This document shows, in pieces, positions 45,904-54,496 of a DNA stretch of 64,000 nucleotides. The first letter of the stretch is position 1, and every line of letters begins with the position of its first letter. The DNA is from Granulicella sp. S156 (GTDB lineage: Bacteria; Acidobacteriota; Terriglobia; Terriglobales; Acidobacteriaceae), in NCBI RefSeq assembly GCF_009766105.1, contig NZ_LMUH01000006.1:124001-188000 (forward strand). Reading direction: 5' to 3'. Under the pieces are notes generated by a model. The model searched no databases. It was not told the origin of the DNA and saw only the letters and a list, made by a program, of their open reading frames with translations. A program made the position numbers and the translations under genes.

Positions 45904-47349
45904 GTGACGATCAGCCGAAGAGAATTCAACTATGGGCTCATGACAGCTGCGACCTTGCTAGGAGGCGCGCACAGATTGGACGCTTTGTCCTCTCCGACTC
46001 AGATGCGAGAGCCGTTGTTAGATCTGCAGCAGAAGTTTCTGGACTTGCGTTTCGGGATGTTCATTCACTTGAACATGGCTACCTTTGAGGAGCGTGAGTG
46101 GGGCGACCCAAAGGCGTCCCCGAAGTTGTTCAATCCAGCTCGTCTGGACACGGATCAGTGGGCAGAGGCGGCCGCCTCCGCGAATATGGGATATGGATGT
46201 TTGACGACGAAACACCATGACGGTTTTTGTCTCTGGCCCACAAAGACCAGCAGCCCAAGTGTCAAGGATTCTTCCTTCCCGCATGACATTGTGCGTTCCT
46301 ATACGGATTCCTTTCGAAAGCGCGGGCTGAAAGTTTGCCTCTACCTCTCTATTCTCGATCTGAGGGCTGACATCCGTCCGTATCAGATCACATCGCAGAA
46401 GATCGATCTGATTAAAACCCAGCTAACAGAGCTTCTGACCAACTACGGAGAGATCACGATGTTGATCTTCGATGGGTGGGACTGTGGTTGGGCGCGCTTG
46501 CACTACGATCAACTTCCCTTTAGGACAATCTATGATCATATAAAGAGCCTTCAGCCCAATTGTCTGGTCTCTGACCACAATGCGGGCCAGTATCCGGGCC
46601 CCGCTCTCTATTACTCAGATATCAAGGAGTACGAACAACACGCCGGCCAGAAGATTCCAGCTGACAGCCTGGTTCCATCGCAGTCCGGTACTACGTTGCA
46701 GAGCGAATGGTTTTGGAAGTCCGATTATCCTAAACAAGAACTTACGCCAGCCAAGCAGATTGTCGAGGAGTGGCTGATTCCGTTCAATCAAGGACATTGC
46801 AATCTCATCCTGAATGTTGCTCCGAACCGGGACGGGCGATTTGATCCAAACGCAATTGCGAGGCTTGAGGAGATTGGCAAGCTTTGGAAGAACCCCGGTC
46901 CTTCCCCGAAAATAGCCGCCTCCATCCAGATCACGACTCCGAATCTGGCGTTTGCCAAGCGTTCTTTTGCCAGCAGCAGTGCCGACACGTCCGGCCCTGA
47001 TCTCGCGAATGACAACAACTTTCGAAGTTCCTGGATGTGCGATGAAGGGCAGACGTCAGGCTGGCTCGAGATTGACTTTGATCAATCGGTCGCATTCAAT
47101 ACCGTTTCGATCGTGGAGTCCCGCTACGACTCGGACTCTGGGGCGAAGAGCCGAATCGACAGCTATCGAGTGCAGCGTTGGCATGACGGCTCATGGTCCG
47201 ATCTCGCAATAGGAAAAGGTGGGAATACATTCCAACTGCATCAGTTCCAACGGATCAGTGCGGAGCGTATTCGGTTGGTATTGTCTGGCTCGACGTTACC
47301 GCCTGGCATTACCGAATTCGGAGTTTACAACGAACCCCTGGGATCGTAG
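45904..47349 (+). CDS. Alpha-L-fucosidase (GH29) with C-terminal discoidin-like domain
   Basis: 481 residues from a GTG with AGGAG 6 bases upstream. A twin-arginine signal (SRREFNYGLMTAATLLGG) suggests Tat export of the folded enzyme. The GH29 barrel covers 35-345: LRFGMFIHLNMATF, EAAASANMGYGCLTTKHHDGFCLWPTKTS, and MLIFDGWDCGW with Asp190 as likely nucleophile. From about 355 an F5/8-type-C-like domain (DNNFRSSWMCDEGQTSGWLEIDFDQ) may bind sugar. It removes alpha-L-fucose from glycans. Flanked by two TonB receptors, it gives the locus its probable substrate. Confidence 0.93.
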   Translation: MTISRREFNYGLMTAATLLGGAHRLDALSSPTQMREPLLDLQQKFLDLRFGMFIHLNMATFEEREWGDPKASPKLFNPARLDTDQWAEAAASANMGYGCLTTKHHDGFCLWPTKTSSPSVKDSSFPHDIVRSYTDSFRKRGLKVCLYLSILDLRADIRPYQITSQKIDLIKTQLTELLTNYGEITMLIFDGWDCGWARLHYDQLPFRTIYDHIKSLQPNCLVSDHNAGQYPGPALYYSDIKEYEQHAGQKIPADSLVPSQSGTTLQSEWFWKSDYPKQELTPAKQIVEEWLIPFNQGHCNLILNVAPNRDGRFDPNAIARLEEIGKLWKNPGPSPKIAASIQITTPNLAFAKRSFASSSADTSGPDLANDNNFRSSWMCDEGQTSGWLEIDFDQSVAFNTVSIVESRYDSDSGAKSRIDSYRVQRWHDGSWSDLAIGKGGNTFQLHQFQRISAERIRLVLSGSTLPPGITEFGVYNEPLGS

Positions 47350-47667
47350 CTTTCATTGGTCGCCGCAAATCCAGTGTCGGACTGTGGTTCACGTTTGAGT
47401 GGGCAAAACCCATCGGCATCCCATTCATGGTATGGGATGTCAGTGACGTTTGAGCGTAGTTGAGAGTTTGCGCTGCGCATCCCTGGTAAATGCCTAGGTA
47501 CAGGCCGGTGCGTCGATGTCGCACTCCGTCTTCTTGGCTAATTCGATTCGAATCAGTCGTGGTTCCAGCAATTGCTGAGATCCGGCAATGATTGCTGCGC
47601 GATCAATGCCCCAATCAGACGGGAAAGCACGAGTTCAGTGATTTGTGTTGGTAGCGTGCATGTTTTG
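47350..47667. other. Gene-free stretch after the fucosidase
   Basis: No ORF with a credible start or family match in either direction. A short frame ending at 47453 (VGLWFTFEWAKPIGIPFMVWDVSDV) overlaps the fucosidase end in another frame and is not convincing. GAGAGTTTGCGCTGCG near 47463 resembles GAGAGTTTGAGCTGCG near 51645, downstream of the next receptor gene. It could be decayed coding sequence. Confidence 0.4.
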
Positions 47668-47746
47668 CCCCTCTAAAGGGGTGTTGGAGCGGGCCTCAAA
47701 CGAGGATATGCCGCTTCGACTTCTTGAGAAAGACTCATCGTGTTGA
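47668..47746 (+). promoter_or_regulatory. Conserved upstream block of the second TonB receptor gene
   Basis: CCCCTCTAAAGGGG (47668-47681, CCCCT/AGGGG dyad) and AGACTCATCGTGTTGA (47731-47746) mirror the block at 42189-42266 with identical 62-base spacing (CCCTC to start of second motif). ACTCATCGTGT is identical in both. It lies about 240 bases before the ATG, farther than in the first receptor gene. Confidence 0.6.
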
Positions 47747-47987
47747 CCCTCTGAGATTTGCGTGAAAGAAGCGAGAGTGGGCGAAGCCCATTTAACTCTC
47801 ACAAAAGATCGATGGGGTTATGGGTTCAGGTAGCTGCGACTGTGCCTCGGCCTGCAGAGTGCTGTGAATTTAACTGAGATCTCCGAACACCTCAGGGCCT
47901 ATGTTTCCGACTGTGACGATGATCCCTAACAGTCCAGTCGATAGAGAGAGCTCCACCGACTCAATACATCCATTTCAGAGGTCAGCA

Positions 47988-50900
47988 ATGCCTAAGCTAA
48001 TGTCAAATCTGCGACAGCGTCTCTTCTTCGGAATTTGCCTGTTAACGTTCTTTCTCTCGGTATGTAGTGAGGCTCAGGAATATCGAGGCACAATCTCCGG
48101 ACGGGTAACGGATCAATCAGGAGCGGTAATACCCAAAGCTGCGATCACTGCCGTCGGTCCGCAGCAGACGTATCATGCTGTGACAAGTGCCAACGGGGAA
48201 TACACAATTCCCTATCTTCAATTGGGCGTGTACCGGGTATCTGCCAAGGCCCCGGACTTTGGCGAGGTTACGAAAAGCAATATTAATATCGAAGTCTCTT
48301 CAAAGATCAATCTGAACTTCGCTCTGCAAGTTGGTGGCGTCTCCGAATCAGTAGTAGTTTCTGCTGATGCCGTGGGGCTCAATACAGATGATGCGTCTGG
48401 TGGAACCGTAATGGATCCGGAGAAGGTCCAAAATCTTCCTTTGAATGGCCGCCAAGTCTATGGACTTTTATCTCTTGTTCCTGGGGTAAAAAACTATGCC
48501 ACTACGGGTGCACAACAGGCCACCGGGCAGGACGAGAGCAATGCATATTCCATCAATGGGCAATCAGGGAACTACAATCAGTTCTCTTTGAACGGTGCCT
48601 CGGTTTCACAGCAGGGAGGAGGCGGTTCGGGAACTTGGAACATCTCGCCCAGCGTCGATGCTGTCGAAGAGTTCAAGGTGATGACCAATACCTATGACGC
48701 TCAGTACGGCCGCGAGGCAGGTGGAACCGTCAATACCGTTCTCAAGAGCGGAACTGACCAATTCCACGGGACGGTCTATGACTTCTGGCGCAATTCAATC
48801 TTGGATGCGAATTATTATCAGTTGAATCAACAGGGGCAGAGTAGAGCATTTCACAATCAGCACCAGTTTGGTGGCACCGTTGGTGGACCTATTCTCCATA
48901 AGAAGCTCTACTTCTTTGGTAGCTATGAAGGGTGGCGGGAAGTGTATCCGGTGGCCGTTGTAACGGGTACTGTAACTCCGGACATGTTGCCGGGACCGGA
49001 TGGCAGTGTGAATCTGACAAATTATCTAGCGAACACCAGTGGACACAATATCTATGATCCTCTGACAACACACTGCGTCGTCCCAGGTCAGAATCCATGT
49101 GAGAGTTACGCGAGGAATCCGTTCCCAAACAATACGATTCCGGCGAACAGAATCAGTCAGATCGGCCTCAATATCTTGAAGCTCTGGCCTCATCCCAATG
49201 TTCCGGGTAATACCTATAGCAACAACTATATTGGGGATAATCCCGGCCGGTTCCAGTACAACCAGCCGATCGTTCGCGTTGACTATGCGTTCAGCGACAG
49301 AACCCGCATGTATGGGATGTTCGCGTGGTGGTCAGGTACATCAGACAGTAATTCGTCCGGTCTGCCAGGTGGAATTGCGCAGGGAAATATCAATAACTAC
49401 AAGTCGAGCTTGACACAGGTCCTCGATTTGACTCATACGTTTACGTCAACGCTCTTCGGAGACATTCGCGCTTCCTATAATCGAGCATTGAATACCAGCT
49501 ACGACGGCGCGCTTGCTGCTGGTCTCGATAACAGTCTTACAGCGGAGAGTCTAGGGCTAAGCATGCCCCAGATTCCGACGACATCCAACCGATATGCTCC
49601 GGAGATTGGTATCTCCAACTGTTGCACTGCGAACATTATCGGAAATACCGTCAATCCAAATATGTATGAGACCTATGAATTGGCGCCTTCTGTGAATCAG
49701 GTGTTAGGGCGCCACAACTTGCATTACGGCGCAGATTTTATGCTATTCCACGACATACCTGGGGGCGACGGACAACCCAACGGGAACTTCTCCTTCGCGA
49801 GCCAATACACGCAAAAGGATCCATTCAACAATGTTGGAGACGGAGACGGTATAGCGGAACTCCTACTAGGGGTACCTGACAGCGGCTCTGTGGACGACTT
49901 CCTGACCGCTTACGAGAGCTACAACTACTATGCAGCCTACGCACAAGATGATTGGAAGATTCTTCACAACCTGACGATCAATCTCGGTCTGCGATGGGAG
50001 ACTGAGAGTTCGCCGCGTGACCGCAATAATCGCTTGACGGCAGGTTTCTGTACGACATGCGTCAATCCGGTTAGTAATCAACTGGATTACTCTGGTGCTG
50101 CTGCCTCTCTCCCTAATCCGATTTTGGGAGGATTACAGTTTGCGAATGGTAACTTCACTGCTTACCAAAACTACTGGGGTAGCCTGCTGCCCAAGGTTGG
50201 CGTGTCGTACGCTTTGGGGGACAAGCTAGTTGTACGTGGCGGCTGGGGGCTGAGTTCAGCACTCGGCGTCGAACTAGGCGCACAGTCTACCTGGCAAGAA
50301 ACAACAGGCTATACTGCCTCCCTTAACGGTGGCCTGACGCCAAGTGGTTATTTCGGCACGGGTAATCCGTATCCTAACGGCTTTACGCCTCCTCCGGGCA
50401 ATTCCCAGGGGTTGGAATCGGGTATTGGGAATGGGGTTCAATATGATCAGCGCGATCGGAGGATTCCTCGCGTGCAGTCGTATTCCTTTGGGTTCCAAGG
50501 GGCGGGCCCATTTCAGTCTGTGTGGGACCTTGAATATGTCGGAGCCCATACGACTCGGCTTCGCTCCACCATCCAGTTGAACTCCATTACCCCTGCAGAG
50601 TTCGCGGATGCGCATGTGAACCCAGGCAAATACAATGCTCAGGTTCAGAATCCTTTTTACGGTATTGCGGGACCAGCCACCACGCTCGGTAGCAGCCAGA
50701 CGATTTCGGCCGTAAGGCTACTAGTTCCATTTCCCGAGTTCGACTATGTCGCCGACTATGCCGATCCGCAGGGATACAGCAACTACAACTCGTTGCAGGC
50801 GAAATTTGAGAAGCGCCTCACGAACTCAAACGTTCTGATGAAGGGTCTGAGCGTTCTAGCTTCGTTCACTTGGTCCAAGATGATGACGGCGACGGACAGG

Positions 50901-51578
50901 CTCAACGATAGTCAGGATAGCTTGGTAGACGTCAATCCGACGTACCATATTGACCCCTACGACCGCGGTTGGGACTTTTCCTTCAGCGGTCTCTACACCT
51001 TGCCCATCGGCAAGGATGGTCTCATTGCCAGCAACGCTCATGGCCTTTTGGGACAGGCTCTCGACAGTTGGCAGTTGGACTGGATATTTCAGAACGATGG
51101 TGGCCAGCCAATCGGTTATCCCAATACCTATGTCTACAACTGTGGCGGACCCTACAATATTCGTCCTGCACATAAGACCTATTACAGCTATCTGAATAAC
51201 TCTGATAACTATAACGCCTTTACGAATGGCACTCAGCCGAGTTGCTTCACACCCTTAGCCCAGTACACCGCCATAACGGCGATGCCTAACACTGGTGTGG
51301 TCCGCACCCCCTGGGCTCAACAAACGTCCTTGGGCGTGGAAAAGCGTTTCAATATCACCAACGACATAAAGCTTCAATTCAAAGCAGAGGCTTTCAATCT
51401 TACGAATACACCTATCTTCGGCGGGCCCAACACAGGGAATGTCACCGACCCGTTGACGCGGAATAATAATGTCGCAGATCCAAATGCTCCGGGCGCTTGG
51501 TCGGGATACGGGACGGTGGGTGCAAATCAGCAGAACAGCCCTCGACAGATACAGCTTTCATTAAAAGCTCTTTTCTGA
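47988..51578 (+). CDS. TonB-dependent receptor, Oar-like with CarboxypepD_reg domain
   Basis: 1196 residues from the ATG at 47988 (AGAGGT 5 bases upstream); a frame from 47901 has no ribosome site and would bury the signal peptide RLFFGICLLTFFLSVCSEA. The N-terminal regulatory-like domain (YRGTISGRVTDQSGAVIPKAAITAV) precedes a plug (NLPLNGRQVYGLLSLVPG, YDAQYGREAGGTVNTVLKSG) and the barrel, ending QIQLSLKALF. Gly/Asn-rich loops are long. Shares an upstream regulatory block with the receptor at 42351, so both may import products around the fucosidase. Confidence 0.94.
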   Translation: MPKLMSNLRQRLFFGICLLTFFLSVCSEAQEYRGTISGRVTDQSGAVIPKAAITAVGPQQTYHAVTSANGEYTIPYLQLGVYRVSAKAPDFGEVTKSNINIEVSSKINLNFALQVGGVSESVVVSADAVGLNTDDASGGTVMDPEKVQNLPLNGRQVYGLLSLVPGVKNYATTGAQQATGQDESNAYSINGQSGNYNQFSLNGASVSQQGGGGSGTWNISPSVDAVEEFKVMTNTYDAQYGREAGGTVNTVLKSGTDQFHGTVYDFWRNSILDANYYQLNQQGQSRAFHNQHQFGGTVGGPILHKKLYFFGSYEGWREVYPVAVVTGTVTPDMLPGPDGSVNLTNYLANTSGHNIYDPLTTHCVVPGQNPCESYARNPFPNNTIPANRISQIGLNILKLWPHPNVPGNTYSNNYIGDNPGRFQYNQPIVRVDYAFSDRTRMYGMFAWWSGTSDSNSSGLPGGIAQGNINNYKSSLTQVLDLTHTFTSTLFGDIRASYNRALNTSYDGALAAGLDNSLTAESLGLSMPQIPTTSNRYAPEIGISNCCTANIIGNTVNPNMYETYELAPSVNQVLGRHNLHYGADFMLFHDIPGGDGQPNGNFSFASQYTQKDPFNNVGDGDGIAELLLGVPDSGSVDDFLTAYESYNYYAAYAQDDWKILHNLTINLGLRWETESSPRDRNNRLTAGFCTTCVNPVSNQLDYSGAAASLPNPILGGLQFANGNFTAYQNYWGSLLPKVGVSYALGDKLVVRGGWGLSSALGVELGAQSTWQETTGYTASLNGGLTPSGYFGTGNPYPNGFTPPPGNSQGLESGIGNGVQYDQRDRRIPRVQSYSFGFQGAGPFQSVWDLEYVGAHTTRLRSTIQLNSITPAEFADAHVNPGKYNAQVQNPFYGIAGPATTLGSSQTISAVRLLVPFPEFDYVADYADPQGYSNYNSLQAKFEKRLTNSNVLMKGLSVLASFTWSKMMTATDRLNDSQDSLVDVNPTYHIDPYDRGWDFSFSGLYTLPIGKDGLIASNAHGLLGQALDSWQLDWIFQNDGGQPIGYPNTYVYNCGGPYNIRPAHKTYYSYLNNSDNYNAFTNGTQPSCFTPLAQYTAITAMPNTGVVRTPWAQQTSLGVEKRFNITNDIKLQFKAEAFNLTNTPIFGGPNTGNVTDPLTRNNNVADPNAPGAWSGYGTVGANQQNSPRQIQLSLKALF

Positions 51579-51605
51579 TCGGGACGATCCATCTTCGCCG
51601 AAATG

Positions 51606-51640
51606 GGCCCTCATAGGCTGCTACGTGAGCTATGGGGGCC
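51606..51640 (+). terminator. Hairpin terminator after the TonB receptor gene
   Basis: GGCCCTCATAG (51606-51616) and CTATGGGGGCC (51630-51640) pair over 11 bases with one G-U, around a 13-base loop. It starts 28 bases after the receptor stop. A T-run is lacking. It also lies ahead of the converging reductase gene and could serve both strands. Confidence 0.6.
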
Positions 51641-51662
51641 ATTCGAGAGTTTGAGCTGCGTA

Positions 51663-52379
51663 TCAATCCATGCCGGTTTTTCCCGGAGACCAGTAGGCCC
51701 TCACCTTACTATTTGAAGGTTCGATGCCTGCCGCTCTTAAGCGCTTTCGAATGCTTTGAATTGACCGCGCCTGCCCAGTAAAGACCCACTGCGGCGACCC
51801 CAGCGTGGATGCATCCTCGACCAGCCTCGTAACGATCTTCTCCAGGTGAGAGCCGTCGTGGGTTTTTTCAAATAGCGCAATATTCTCAAGCCCCAACTTC
51901 GCCGTCGCAATCTCCACCTCTGGCGGAGAGGTGACTTCTAATAGGAATCTCAAAGCATTCTTCGTGCAGCGGTGAAAGGCTTGAGCGGCCGCTAGAGAAG
52001 TCTCATCACCAAAGAACAGTACTGGCTCTTTGAATGCCGTGAAATCGAGTGAATCTTTTGGCCGCATCACCTGGCAGATATCGCCAGTTTTGAGAGTTGC
52101 GGCCCATGCAGAGCCTGGTCCTCCGCCATGTAGATAGAAGAGAAAGCGAGCAGATCCCGCCTCAGGGTCCAAATCCATAGGAGTGTAGGCCCGCTTCGTC
52201 AAATTCCCGAGGTATATCTGTACGGCTTGTCCCGGCGTCCACCGCACGCCCTTGAATTTCTCCCCTTGCATGCGTATCAGCCTAAAACGGCTGCCGATAA
52301 CTTCGGATTCGGTGACCATCATTGGATGAAAGAGGAATTTTTCTATTGCGCTCGAAAGGAAACTGGATAGTCCGGACAT
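51663..52379 (-). CDS. Siderophore-interacting protein (FAD-dependent ferric reductase family)
   Basis: 238 residues, GGGGATC just before the ATG. The FAD domain has WTPGQAVQIYLGNLTKRAYTPM (R-x-Y-T/S-P). The NAD(P)H half has ALFFGDETSLAAAQAF-like text (VLFFGDETSLAAAQAFHR), and WVFTGQARSIQSIRKRL. It ends in SKVRAYWSPGKTGMD, the SIP-type C-terminus. Members reduce ferric siderophores in the cytosol to release iron. It is divergent from another flavin reductase at 52673; the two may act on related electron acceptors. Confidence 0.87.
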   Translation of the reverse strand: MSGLSSFLSSAIEKFLFHPMMVTESEVIGSRFRLIRMQGEKFKGVRWTPGQAVQIYLGNLTKRAYTPMDLDPEAGSARFLFYLHGGGPGSAWAATLKTGDICQVMRPKDSLDFTAFKEPVLFFGDETSLAAAQAFHRCTKNALRFLLEVTSPPEVEIATAKLGLENIALFEKTHDGSHLEKIVTRLVEDASTLGSPQWVFTGQARSIQSIRKRLRAAGIEPSNSKVRAYWSPGKTGMD

Positions 52380-52672
52380 GGATCCCCTATGCGCTTGATG
52401 GAAGCCGCTACAAGTGTTAACGGATGACGGCGATGAATATTGTGTATGCCTGGATCGCTCGGCAGTTGAGTGTCGGCCTTCACTTCGGCGGACCCTACGC
52501 GCCGCTGACAGTACCAGTAGGCGAATTTCAGAGTTTCTCGGCTAACGACAGACATTCATACCTGCAGACACCCTCGTCTGCTATATCCCGATTAGCCGAT
52601 TCGTGAAGACTGCCGATCATCCATTGGACCGCATCCAAGGGAGATAGCGTTCTCTCCGCGTGGAGGTTTTCG

Positions 52673-53395
52673 ATGCCGGGGCACAGAATCAAGCTCACAA
52701 AAGCCGAAGAAGTTGCGGAAGGAACGATGGCGTTTCACTTCACCCGGCCTGCCGCATTTGAGTTCCAAGCGGGACAGACCATAGATATCACCCTGATTGA
52801 CCCGCCAGAAACAGACGCGGAAGGCAATGTCAGAACGTTTTCGATCGCAAGTTCACCCTTTGATGATCAGCTCATGATTGCCACGCGTATGAGAGACACG
52901 GCATTCAAACGCATATTGCGCAAGGCACGCCCCGGCTTGGAGGTTGACATCGTAGGCCCGGACGGATCGCTGACGCTCCACAAGGATGCAACCAGGCCGG
53001 CAGTCTTCCTTACCGGTGGTATCGGGATTACACCTTTTCTGAGCATCGTTCGCCAGGCGGTGAACGACAAATCGAAGCGCGAGATCTATCTGATCAATTC
53101 CAACCGCAGACCGGAGGATGCTCCATTTCTCGACCTCCTGAAAGAATTGGGTGCGCAATACCCGCACTTTCATTTCATAGCCACTATGACCAAGATGGAG
53201 ACGTCCCATCAAACATGGGCCGGAGAGACAGGGTTGGTCGATGCAGCAATGCTATCGCGGCATCTTCCCCACACGATAAGACCTGTCTATTACGTCGCGG
53301 GACCACCGGAGATGGTGACTTCCATGCGAAAGCTGCTGTTGACCGCCAAGGTAGATGAAGAGGACCTTCGTACAGAGGAATTCTCGGGTTATTAA
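52673..53395 (+). CDS. FAD/NAD(P)H oxidoreductase of the ferredoxin reductase family
   Basis: 240 residues, GAGG 7 bases before the ATG. FAD-binding: FQAGQTIDITL and RTFSIASSP (R-x-F/Y-S-I/L). NAD(P)H-binding: FLTGGIGITPFLSIVRQ, INSNRRPEDAPFL and YYVAGPPEMV. There is no 2Fe-2S domain, so electrons must go to a separate partner. The C-terminal LRTEEFSGY is typical of the family. The 293-base gap to the divergent SIP gene holds no clear ORF. Confidence 0.92.
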   Translation: MPGHRIKLTKAEEVAEGTMAFHFTRPAAFEFQAGQTIDITLIDPPETDAEGNVRTFSIASSPFDDQLMIATRMRDTAFKRILRKARPGLEVDIVGPDGSLTLHKDATRPAVFLTGGIGITPFLSIVRQAVNDKSKREIYLINSNRRPEDAPFLDLLKELGAQYPHFHFIATMTKMETSHQTWAGETGLVDAAMLSRHLPHTIRPVYYVAGPPEMVTSMRKLLLTAKVDEEDLRTEEFSGY

Positions 53396-53512
53396 GAGCG
53401 GGTTGAGGCGGTTATACGTCAAGTTGTCGCTCCTGCAGATGTGGGCATAATCGTTTCAAATATTGGTATTACGCCTGATTTATCGGCAATCTACACACCG
53501 AACGGAGAAGTA
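53396..53512 (+). pseudogene. RND efflux pump fragment
   Basis: Immediately after the reductase stop the same frame reads RVEAVIRQVVAPADVGIIVS, then NIGITPDLSAIYTPN. This resembles a short periplasmic-domain segment of heavy-metal/multidrug RND transporters (porter-domain text of the type IVSNIGVTPDFSA-YT-N). After about 53512 similarity stops. An intact member is over 1000 residues, so this is a scrap left by deletion. Confidence 0.65.
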
Positions 53513-53658
53513 AGTTCGTTGCAGAATCTCATTTTCCATCTTCCACTATCCAAGAAACCTGATGGACTGTCTGGTCAATTGACGGAGATGACGGAAACAA
53601 CGGATCATACAAACCAAAGTCCCGCGGTTGCCGTCTGACTTGGTGGAAGGGCGTTCAG

Positions 53659-53838
53659 ATGACAGCAAATCGAAATCGTACTGGTCCTGAGGGTCCAAAC
53701 TCTCCTTGGCTTGGATTTGTAAAGCTCCTGTTAGTTGTCGTCTTGACGGCGATGCTTTTTCTGCTCGCCAGGAGTATGGTGCGTCACCACTTTTTCGACG
53801 GCGGCCAGATGAACCGGCATGACGCCGCTAGACCATAG
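53659..53838 (+). CDS. Small single-pass membrane protein (59 residues)
   Basis: ATG at 53659 with GGAAGGG 8 bases upstream, ending TAG at 53836-53838. The peptide has a short polar N-terminus (MTANRNRTGPEGPNSPW), one transmembrane helix (LGFVKLLLVVVLTAMLFLLA) and a charged tail with two His residues. Small proteins like this are easily missed. It sits among gene remnants, so it might be a leftover, but start, ribosome site and helix all look intact. From 53839 to 54184 I see no supported gene. Confidence 0.5.
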   Translation: MTANRNRTGPEGPNSPWLGFVKLLLVVVLTAMLFLLARSMVRHHFFDGGQMNRHDAARP

Positions 53839-54184
53839 CAGCGCTTGAAGCCAACGGGAGAGACTTGGAATTTTCCCAGATTCCACATAGCACCAATCCA
53901 TCCCCGGGTGACGACGTTTATCGAATCACGCGACTACGAGGAATCTCTCGCCCCGTCCGAGAAGCCGCCCATGCATCTTCTGCACATCCTCCCGACTGAC
54001 AAGATGAAAGCAACACTCGTCGATACCACACCCATCACCAACCAGCAGCGGAAGGCGCACCAGGAAATGGAACCACTGCGGACTGCGATCAACCAGCGAA
54101 AAAAGGTCGATCAGGTTTTGGAAAACGCATCGTAGGAGCAAACAAACCGGTAACGGTAAGTGCTTCAGAGATTGGGGAAAAAAG

Positions 54185-54260
54185 TGGTGGACGCGGTAGG
54201 GATCGAACCTACGACCAGTCGATTAAGAGTCGAATGCTCTACCAGCTGAGCTACGCGTCC
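54185..54260 (-). tRNA. tRNA-Lys (anticodon CTT)
   Basis: Minus-strand cloverleaf: acceptor GGACGCG/CGCGTCC, D-arm GCTCAGCTGGTAGAGC, anticodon arm CGACTCTTAATCG with CTT, T-arm GTAGGTTCGATCCCTAC, encoded CCA. No integrase lies next to it. Confidence 0.98.
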
Positions 54261-54270
54261 AAGCCTTGAA

Positions 54271-54353
54271 CTTCACTCCGGGAGAGTGAAGAGCGAACAT
54301 TTTGGCTCGCTAAGGAATGCGCGGGAGAACATCACCGCACGAAGAAAAGTATA
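54271..54353 (-). promoter_or_regulatory. Leader hairpin and -10 element upstream of tRNA-Lys
   Basis: On the minus strand TATACT (54348-54353) is a near-perfect -10; no good -35 is visible. Closer to the tRNA, CTTCACTC-CGGGA-GAGTGAAG (54271-54291) is a perfect 8-bp inverted repeat. The hairpin would sit in the 5' leader removed during tRNA maturation. Confidence 0.5.
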
Positions 54354-54454
54354 TCACGATCCGGCGCGATATTTTGCGTTTTCGATTGTGTGGAAAGAGA
54401 TGCAGCCACTTGCTTTGATTGAAGGGCAGTTGCTTCGGATTTCCAAGTTCGAGT

Positions 54455-54488
54455 TACGAGTTGCGAGCCTTCTGGCTCGCAACTCGTA
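54455..54488 (-). terminator. Perfect 15-bp hairpin after mqnD
   Basis: TACGAGTTGCGAGCC and GGCTCGCAACTCGTA are perfectly complementary around TTCT. The stem begins 8 bases past the mqnD stop (minus strand), where an operon terminator is expected. There is no T-run after it, so it may work as a stabilising 3' structure or be a repeat. Confidence 0.7.
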
Positions 54489-54496
54489 CACGAAAA

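Noticed and set aside
47193-47453. 86-codon frame overlapping the fucosidase 3' end
   Set aside because: Overlaps a certain gene in another frame and shows no family similarity I can name.
53845-54135. 96-codon plus-strand frame
   Set aside because: TTG start without ribosome site, no recognisable domain, lies among remnants. Left out as unsupported.
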